The notes beneath the pieces are model-generated. The model saw only the letters and a list, made by a program, of their open reading frames with translations, did no database searches and was not told the origin of the DNA. From NCBI GenBank assembly GCA_019096065.1, contig JAGUCH010000001.1, positions 2,046,001 through 2,110,000 of the forward strand: a stretch of 64,000 bases of DNA. Reading direction: 5' to 3'. The translations under genes and the position numbers were made by a program. Each line of letters begins with the position of its first letter. The stretch's first letter is position 1. Positions 54,812-64,000 of this stretch are shown in pieces. This DNA is from Paracyclopina nana (lineage: Eukaryota; Arthropoda; Copepoda; Cyclopoida; Cyclopettidae).

Positions 54812-57800
54812 CTATGTGGTGTTCATCTCCTTATTGCTTAGGAAACTCGAGATTTCAAGACTCGTTTGTTTTCGTCCTTGGAAATATTTCCGCTAAATGA
54901 ATTAAGCTTTCACTTATTTATAAAAAATCCACTTTGTAGCCTCAGTAGGAACTTAAGGCTTTCATCACTAATTCAAAATACTGACTCAATTCACCAAATG
55001 AAAAAGATAATGGAAACAGGGATTTTCCTTCTCTTAATAGATGAACACCACATAATAGTTCTACGCTCGGCTTACAATAGCAATACACTACTATATAGCA
55101 CATGTAACAAATGATTGAGATTGACAAATGGCGCTGATCATAAAAGGGGGAAATGATGTTGCATGGGAAAGTTTTCTCAGCTGCTGTATCATGGATGAAT
55201 GCATGTTACACCGCTATCTATTGACTGTCAATGTAGGCCGAGCATATGAATCAATTGCCTTATTGTGCATCATTCTTTCTTCTTTTGTCTGTTGCACATT
55301 GTTGTGACACACACGATTTGGAAATCCACATGCACGAGTGTGTGTATTCCGCGATGCATTTTCCCCGCCGCCGGCCAGGTCAACCTGACATTAGCTACAA
55401 ACCACTCAAATTGGCTAATATTTATACTATACATGCATAATATCAACTAGATCCTTTTTGTTCTAAAATTAAAAAGGAACTAAAATTTGATTCATACACT
55501 ATAAATAAGTATATGTATGCAGCTCAGTAATGGTAGCAATATTATAGTGCTGATTTTAGAAAGCCGAGGAATTTGCTGAAGGTCACAGAATGTTTCGGGG
55601 GAAAAAAGGAGTTTTTTTTGTGCTGTTTTGGGGCTGTGGTTTGCGTTCTTAGGTGGTGCAGAAAACGACCCCTTCTTCATCTTCTTGCCGAGATTTTTTT
55701 TGGCTCATAAAATCCAAATGAATAATGAAAGCAACGGCTAGCCCCCACGATCAAGGGGAAAGAGAGCAATTTTCCAGAATGATGCTACGATATAGCCTAA
55801 GACGTAATAATGCTTTAGTTTTGCCAAAATGGCAACTGGCATTACAAATTGCCCTAACAAATGAGTGGATTGCAAGGGCCAAGAAAAAGTCTGGGTCTCT
55901 TACAAAAGATTTTGCTTACTCAATGACTCCAATGACCCTTGAGGCAATTTATCTCATCTGAAAATCGAAAATCTCTTTCACCACAATTTGTAGCATTATA
56001 GTACCAGCAGTGGAATAGACTATTAACAAGAGATTGGCAATATAGACCACCAAAGTAGCTTTGATGACATTTTCTAAGTAGGGTCTTTTGCCCCCCAAAT
56101 TCTTGTCACGTTTCAAAGACAATTTACCATGACTTGCTTTCTCCTGAATCCGACGAGAGATGCCTTTGTAGTGATCACTGTTTGCACGTTAACTATCATC
56201 CACTTTTTTACCCGCCACTGCCAAAAAGGAGGGGAAAAAGCTGAATTCATTTGAAAGAGCCATTGATCTACATTGATGTCATTAGTAGGGCCTTTCTCCT
56301 CATCAGTCTACATAAACTGACATCAAACAAACTTCCAGAAATTGTTGGTACAAGGCGTGTGTGTATATGCAGTGAGTAAAGGCTGTGTGTGTGTTGTGGT
56401 CGTTTTATTGAAATGGTCAAATAAAACCAGCTTTTTGGGTGATACGGTGGTGTCTCCACCAAAAGCTTGTCAAAAACATGCTCTAGGTCAAGAAGCTGGT
56501 CATGCATTCACAGTTTATACCCCTGTATTGGGAGAAAATAGGAAAAAATGAGCTTTCAAATTGGTGTAAAAAAGTTCAATTGTATTTGAGGTGCTCAAAT
56601 GTAAGGGGATTTTGTGTGATGCATTTTTCTGCATCAAAGCCAGGTCTGACAAGGGATTTTAAAGCACCTTTCACACATTTTTATTTGGTTAAGTTTTTAG
56701 GCCTTCTGATTAATATCTTTTTTGCTCAGAATTGGTTGGCCTCAAATTGGGATATGGGAATTCCTCCTCCTCACGACAAAACTCATAAAAACATGCGAAG
56801 AGCTACAGTTTTTTTGCTCGGGCACGATTATGATTTTTGCTGGTTCCATGCAATCTTTTGCTGCGAGATCCACAGAGCAAGAAACGTTTGTCGATGAAGG
56901 CAATTTTCCGGAAGTTGATTTTCCATCCAACCGGATACAAAAACAGACTTTTGATCAGTCAAAAGCACATCCACAGACTCCTTCAGAAATCTGTGACTGG
57001 TTAGTCTTCAGAGAAAAATTTGCAACGGGGCTCCTATAGAAGAAGCAGCAGCTTTGCAAACATAATCAAAAATTATGAAAAGGAAGTCTACCGGAATAGT
57101 AATTTTCACCTTAAGGAAAAGCATAAAAGCCTAGGCTTTCTTTGGCTGCTAATCCGTTACAAAAGTAGTACATTTAGGCCAAAATACAATTTGCGTTCTA
57201 CTTACTCTCTGGGGGCATTACTTATTCTTCTGAGATTTGAAACTAGTCAAAGATGCTCTCCATTTCTAGTAAAACAAAGAGAAAAAAGCTTAGGACCTGC
57301 AAATCATCAGTACAAAGTAGTGGTAGCACTTTCACAAAGTGCTTAAAAGAAAACTTCTTTTGCTTGATTGGTGCTCACAGCTTGGTGAATAGGCCTTGAC
57401 CCAAACATTATGGCCAACAGCAACATTACAAAAGAAAACCGGACAAGCCTTCAAAAAAGACGAGTTACAATGTTGACAAAGGTTACTTGGCACAAATAAG
57501 TGATTATACTTTCACTTTGAATACGACCACCTCATTCAGCAAGCTGTGAGAAACAAGAAAGTTGCTCTGTTAGCTTATTTGGTGCTGACCATATCTTGGC
57601 CAATCAAGGAGAGCTCCATGGTTCGTTGGTATCCCCCCTTAGTGAATTTGATAGCTTTTTATGCCTCCATGTCAAGTGGTATATCCCTTTGAGACCAAAT
57701 AACCTACTTCAGCTCCGGACTAGCCCCAGAAATAATGGCCTGCAAAATGACTGCCACTTTTAAGTGCTTTAAAATGACAACAGAGCTGCAGCAAAGAAGA

Positions 57801-59361
57801 ATTGCTGTAGTGCTTAAAGCTTCATGTTACAACCAAGGCTCAATTTCTTCCTTCATTATTTACAAAGGAAATTTGAGCAGCATGTAACTATTGTGGTGCT
57901 GGTTACTTTTTCACTCCCTAACTTTCAATGACTTTCCTGTGCAAGCTGACAAATGGCTCTTTGTGACAATTTAGCAAGGAGTTTTTTTGAACTGCACTTT
58001 GAAAGTTGACTCACCTCTCCAACTGAGTCTACTCTTGCAAATTATTTTAAGAATTTCAATTTTAAATAGGAATCTTTTGCAAAAACTACAAATGAGATAT
58101 GGGGAAGGTTTTGTAAAGCTAGGAAGTATATGCAGCAGTTATGTAGCAGAATTTGGCATTCTTTGGGGGGAATTACACACCAGCAAGACTACACATAGCA
58201 ATGAGATTGCATTCCTGGTCACACTAGTCACATTTCACACAGGGATTACACTTATTCTTTTGTATTAGCCACAATCACTTTCAAGGCCAGCTAATAAGCA
58301 CAGTGAGAGCCACATAATTTGCATGACAAAAAAGATCCAATTTTGGCATACTCCAATAATTATCTCTAGAAAAGAAGAGAGGGAAGGAAAAAGAGGCAAT
58401 CTTTAGCACAATAAAACGAAGAATTAGAATATTTCTCTCCATAAAGCGAAAGGTTGCGTTATGTTAATTTTCTCTTAGCATAAAAGAAAGTAAGACACCA
58501 TCATCCCCCAACTAAAAATATGATATGTCTCCTTCCCCACCAAGTTGTGCCAGCAGAAGCAGAGATACCAATACATATGAGAATGTAAACAAAACTCACA
58601 TGTACCATTCATCGGAAGTGAACCAGAGATGACAGCTACCATGTAAGCACTCAAGTATGAGCGAATCAATCGTCATCATTCTCGAAAAAAATCTAGGACA
58701 GATTACAAACCATGATGATGAATGACTGTATCATCTTCATTTTAGTCAAATTTGCCTGAATATTCATGTGGCATGCTTACCAATTTCCTCTGCATTTACA
58801 CCGAATAATCAGGAGGGCTCCAATATCTACGAGGGATCATTTTTAAAATAAAACTAGCCGTTGATTGTTTTTGTTTTGGTTATCCTGTCAACAGTGTTGT
58901 GCGAGTTTATTTAGGGCAACAGCGACACCTTAAAATGGGGTAAATCGAAAGATATCATGACTTGGGTGCGCCTTAACATTCTCGATAAGGAAAAATCGCT
59001 CTTAATGACTAAGTGAAACCTTTCAAAGCCTCAAGAATGTCAAAAAAGTCGGTTGGGTGAACTTTTCAAAATTAAGATTGACTTTCAGCTTTGATCCCTC
59101 AACTTGCAACTCACCGCGCGATAGCGGCAGGAGGAAAAATCGGACTTTGGAAAACAAAACAAATTAGGCAAAAAGCAAACTTTATAATATTTATTTTTAA
59201 TATGTTTCAGGTGTGCATAATATCTGCAATCATCGTGAGGAAATATTTATCTGGAAATGGTGTCGTCACATGGGAAAATGGAATCTGATTTGGCTTTCTT
59301 ATGACATATGGCTGATACAATCCGCTCAAAGAGCTCTTGAGAGAATAAATCGAAGAAGAAC
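54812..59361. other. Intergenic, no gene supported
   Basis: 4.5 kb of AT-rich sequence before the glutamate receptor gene. Several ORFs of 60-130 codons exist (for example 55725-55961, 56502-56897) but show no motif, signal or splice context that would support them. Confidence 0.45.
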
Positions 59362-62300
59362 ATGGCGCCCTTGCGATTTCTTCACCCAATTCTTGCCTTG
59401 GCATTGGTCATTGGCACCACAAAATCCCTACCAGAAGTCATCCGAATAGGTAAGGAGTATACCACAATAATTACTATATTATTAACAATTATTTGAGCAC
59501 AACTCAAAGGAGAAGCCAAAAAGAGGTCTGCCAAAAGTCAATTTGGTGTAGAATCCTTGGCACTTTTTGTAGTGCTATGATCCCTTTCATCACTACTTTT
59601 GCTTATTAGTAGTACATAAGTACTTTCCTTACTTCCACTCTTTCTTGAGTGAGAATGGCCTCAATTGCCTCAATCGAGGGTGATCTGGCATCATTTGTCT
59701 TTTCTGTTGTCAGAACAGCCACATCCATTTCACCACCAGAAAGCAACTCAAAACTGCCAATTCAGCGGGGTTTTTTTATCCCAATTATCATGCCCATTAA
59801 TGCATAATTTTTGTAAAATTCAGCCAAGTTTGGTATTACGTACCATCTGAAAGCAGCCTCTTAGAGTAAAAAAAACTGACTCTCTGCTCGATTGTAAATA
59901 ACTATTGTGCTGACAGCATTTTTCTCCAAACTAATCATGTGATATTTCAGTTTTTATGGCATTCCTTGCTTTTTTTTGCTGTATATCAGTTCTTGTGAAA
60001 AGCCTCAGGCTTCTACAGTTAACCAGAGTCATGTATTTGTGTAGTAGCTAGTGCATAGTTCTGTAACTCTCTTGTGTGCATTGATGGCTTTTTTCTGAAG
60101 CCCAAAAAAAAAAAAGGATAGCTCACATACTCAACTCCAGAATCTAACCTACATTGCAAGCATTCTCACCTATAGGCTTACTCAGATTTTTTGTTTTATT
60201 TTTTAATCATGAGAGATGCTCCTTTCTGTCTCAAAGTATTTTTTCAGAAAAATCTCTTTAGGATTTGGTCCTTATTCATGCATGCTTTTTCTTAGTCATT
60301 TTCCTGGTTGATCGAATCTTTTCTATGTAATGCTGTTTATTAAAAGCTGTATAGTCCACAGGTTGTGTTCTGATGTAATAAGGATATAGCTGAGCTCAAG
60401 AAATATTTGACCATAGCTCAATTCCTCATGTAATAGGATCTTACTTCTATGCTGAGGAATCAATTAGAACAGCCAATAATTACCATATTCTGTAAGCTCC
60501 TTCTATGAGCCACTTTGAATGATTTTCCTCTTGTTCAGTCTTGGAACGCAGCAATTTTCTTAGCACATCTAGCAGCAGTGTATAAATGGTTATTTTTTTG
60601 TTCTTCTGAAGATATTGAATTGGGCTATTTATTCTCTCTCTAAAAGCAATGAGGGCACAGTGAGCAGTATTTTTTAAAAAAGAAGCCTCTTAAAAAACTG
60701 AGACCGGATTTTCCTACTGAAAGTACATGCATTTATTACCGAGTGTGGGAATTAAGTTAATCTAGGCAAAATATTTCATGTCATCTTCGTATGGAAGAAC
60801 ATCTCAATAATTGGGCAAAAAGGACATCTGTATCTAGACTATATATGCAATGAATCTTTAATCAGAACCGCGAGGGGGGAGAATATTCATTAGTTTGCCT
60901 CCCTTGAAAGCGTTTTTAGAAAGCCACTGCTGCATAGGAAAGTAATTGCTGATCGTTTATCTCGTTAGATTTTCATTTTTACATGTGCATTGTACGTTCA
61001 GTGCAAAATGCAACACTTGGCTGTCTAATAAAACAATTGCAAGCCTGCAAGAGGGGTCAGGACGAGTTAAAAAGCTAAGAAGTTTTGATCTGCTGTCAAA
61101 ATCTAAGCCAGCTACAAAAGCTGCCAAAATGCATCAGTCTTTTGGCAGCTTTTGGTATAAAACTCCATTCAAGCTATGGAGGCCTAGAAAGCAGAGTGGG
61201 GTCATGTAGAAGAAAAAATATTAAATAAACAGAAGCTTTGGAATCTTTAGAAGCAATGGTCTTCCCTGAGATAAATCGATTTATTTTCACTGAGCCTCAA
61301 AATGTACTGTAAGCCTTCCTCTGAGGATGCAGCTCTCTAGCTCTGGTCTTGTTGAAAAGGGGGGAGATTTTCTTAACTCCAAAATTGCCTTTTGTTGCCT
61401 TCATCTAGTCAACCCAAGACTCAACTGGTTCAAAAGATGCTTTTTGAACAAAAGGGTGAGCTGACGTGTCCTCCTTTTTCTCTTTGAGGCCAAAATTACA
61501 TTGAATTGAATGACCTTTTGAAACCTGACCCGTGAGAAATTTAAAGGCAGTGGCCTTGATCACAAAGTGATTATGTGAAAAAGTTGCATAATTAGTTTAC
61601 TCAGCTCTCTCTCTTCTGAGGAAACTTTTGGGTCCTTTCCATAATCATCAGCAGTAAATGGGTGAATTGAAGCATGAAACATTCTTGAGAACTTGAGCAG
61701 AAAATTGACAAATCATTCTAGTGGAGCTGAGTGGTGGCTTCCAAAGGTTGGCCTAATATTAGCTTTTAAAGAGCAGAAAAGATAGAGAAAACTAAGTTAT
61801 CAAGGAACCAACACTGAAAATGAAAACAAACTTGGCCAATCTTGCATGCTTGGATAAATGTTTGGCTTTTCACCAAGTTGATCACCTTTTATACCATTCC
61901 ATTCAGCTTCTATGTTTTGTCACAATTATACTAGTTATTTGTTCTTTTGCAAACTTAAGTTTTTTATATATTTTACTGCTTTCTGCTCTTTAGCTATTTT
62001 GTATTGTTTTCTGATTGGAACATACTTTATCTGTCATAAATTCAGTGACTCAGTCTGTGGCTCAGTCTTTGGCTCAGTCTTTGGCTCAGTCTGTGGCTCA
62101 GTCTGTGGCTCAGTCTGTGGCTGAGTCTTTAGCTCAGTTTAAGGCTCAGATAGTGCAGGGGCTTTTTTAATGATGTAAGAGTTATCTACCTTATTATTTG
62201 AATATTTTGCTGAGGAAAAAGGATATTTTAAACTTTGAAAGGTCCAGGTGAAAAATGATGCTTTTTATCTTGAGCTCGTAGTACATTTGCTCAGGCTCAA

Positions 62301-64000
62301 GAAATTGACACGTTTCATGGTGATAGCTTCACATATTCTTTTTGGTATGCTATGTTGCTCAATATTATTCCCACCTTCCCTTCTTTTTGTGTCACAATTT
62401 TACCAGTTCACGATCAAAGGCAATTTCCCCTTGCCTTCATCTCAAATGAGAAATAATGACACTAGTAGTGCGGAATATCAAACTCCATACAGTAGCATAA
62501 CGAGGCAAATTTTGGCTTGCCTAAGACTGTAAGAGTTAATGAACCCAACAAAATCCAAGAATAGAACAATGAGGTCAATGAGGCCGAAATATTGGAAATT
62601 AATTCCTGTTTTATCAACTAAGCTGAATCGTCAATATGTTTACAATAATTATGTGGTATGTCCGAAATGTTGGCACTTTTGGCATGCTTTTCGACACTTC
62701 TTTTTATATGACTTTCGATGCATTCATTAGCATGGGTGCTGAAAGGGCCAAGGCCAGCTTGTAGTGTTGTAGGGGTCAATTCTTGTGGTGCTGCAACACC
62801 AAGCTGCATTTACTTATTACATTCATATGCTTTCACTTGAGGAGCTCAGAGCTCCTCTTAGGCCTGGTAAAAGGACTGCATACACAAATATCCAATTTTC
62901 CGCAAAAGTCTTTTAGCTCTCGATCTGCAAAAGATAGACAGCTGAGATTTTGCATTTTTCACGACTTTTAGCTATGGGCACCACATAATATGGTGGTAGT
63001 AAAGTTGTTTTTGGTCGTTGCAGGAGGCTTATTCGACATGGCTGATACAGTGCAAGAGATCGCCTTTCGCTACGCTGTTGATCGTGTCAACGTGGATCGT
63101 GATATTTTGCCCAGATCTCGGCTGACAGCCCAAATAGAGCGAATACCTCAGCAAGATTCTTTCTACGCGTCCAAGCAGGGTGAGATTCTTTTTTGCTGTG
63201 TACTTAGATCCTCCCAGCTGATTTCCACCGCTACATGAAAGATCACTTTTCAAGATGGCCGGAGATGCAAGTTGATCTCCTCCACAGGGGGTAAAAAGGC
63301 TCTATAAAAATAGCAGCATCCACTTTTGATTGCTTTGCTTTCTTCACCTTTGCGTTCCTCCTATATGATAATTCCAACTTATTTTGGCAAAACCAGTGAA
63401 AAAACCAATTTTCAAAAATGGTTCATTTTTTCCTAAAGTCACGCATAAAAGACACTCGGTTAGTCAATATCACTTTGGGCTCGTTTTGCCGCAAAGGTGA
63501 TGGGCATTGGCTGATTTGCCTCCCAGTCACGATTTGCCTGCAAAAACGCGAGAGCTTTGATCATGACCTGAAAATAATCAGAGCCGCGGCCGTACTATTT
63601 TTTGCCATTTGATCCATCACAATCAGAGCCTGATCATGTCTCCCTTTTCACTCAGTTTGCAAAGCCCTGAAGGCCGGAATGGCCGGTCTGTTTGGGCCTC
63701 AGTCAAGTGTCACGTCCAGCCACGTCCAATCAATATGCGATACCCTCGAGATTCCGCACATAGAGACACGATGGGACTACAGGATGCAACGTGACGACTA
63801 TTCCGTCAACCTGTACCCACACCCGCACGCTTTAGGACAAGTATGCTACATATCAGATACCCTCGAGTGCACAATACGTTCTACTACGAATTTTGCAGGC
63901 TTACGTCGCCATGCTCGTGGCGATGAATTGGATGTCATTTGTGGTTCTCTACGAAGATAGCGACGGCCTTGTGAGGCTTCAAGAGGTCCTTAAGCTCTCC
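59362..64000 (+). CDS. Kainate-type ionotropic glutamate receptor, 5' part
   Basis: Exons 59362-59449, 63024-63179, 63656-63840 and 63899-64000 (continuing past the window) join in phases 1, 1, 0. Exon 1 encodes a signal peptide (MAPLRFLHPILALALVIG) and the start of the mature chain (LPEVIRIGG). Exons 2-4 encode the N-terminal leucine-binding-like domain: FRYAVDRVN, the IPQQDSFYASK segment, CKALKAGMAGLFGP, HVQSICDTLEIPHIETRW, and WMSFVVLYEDSDGLVRLQE, closely following the GRIK pattern. The protein would be a glutamate-gated cation channel at synapses; ligand-binding and pore regions lie outside the window. Intron 1 is 3.6 kb, the others 58-480 bp. Confidence 0.93.
62044..62150. repeat. 12-bp minisatellite
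   Basis: About nine units of GGCTCAGTCTKT, the last ones degenerate, in intron 1 of the glutamate receptor gene. Confidence 0.85.

Overview
The window is animal nuclear DNA: AT-rich intergenic sequence, genes split by many short GT-AG introns, AATAAA signals, and LTR and foldback transposons. The gene set (SLC27A fatty-acid transport protein, secreted C-type lectin, kainate-type glutamate receptor, amidated neuropeptide precursor, ISG12/IFI27-like protein) together with an env-bearing Ty3/Gypsy family points to an arthropod, probably not a model insect. This placement is inferred from gene content, not proven.

Layout. 0.3-2.2 kb is a foldback-type repeat. 2.6-3.2 kb (minus) is a terminal exon of a poly-alanine/acidic nuclear-type protein. 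3.5-3.7 kb is a palindromic MITE. 3.76-13.0 kb (minus) is a young gypsy-type retroelement with two identical 245-bp LTRs and a TTAT target duplication. 13.13-23.07 kb (plus) is a related but decayed element with a TAGG target duplication; the 5' ends of the two elements lie 131 bp apart. 26.2-27.5 kb (minus) is a four-exon gene of unknown function. 28.4-31.3 kb (minus) is a complete 12-exon fatty-acid transport protein gene, divergent from a Gln/Pro-repeat C-type lectin gene at 32.4-34.2 kb (plus). 34.7-35.7 kb is a single-exon C2H2 zinc-finger gene. 36.7-42.2 kb is a six-exon secreted, dibasic-rich protein gene whose first intron holds a second same-strand gene (PH-like/EVH1 domain plus polyproline) and a large MITE. 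44.0-47.8 kb is a neuropeptide gene. 51.4-52.3 kb (minus) is an ISG12/IFI27-like gene. 52.8-54.8 kb is a 2-kb terminal-inverted-repeat element with 170-bp tandem repeats. 59.4-64.0 kb is the 5' part of a kainate receptor gene that runs off the window.

The most notable find is the neuropeptide locus. Two peptide-coding exons that look like separate genes (DRFamide/DRYamide peptides, then about 20 MLRMamide peptides) join in phase through a GT-AG intron, and a 28-nt exon supplies the start of the signal peptide. This predicts one precursor of about 674 residues with a Cys-rich segment and two unrelated amidated peptide series. A second theme is three palindromic MITEs with shared ends but different interiors. 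Exon structures were derived by hand from splice sites and reading phase; no transcript or database evidence was available.
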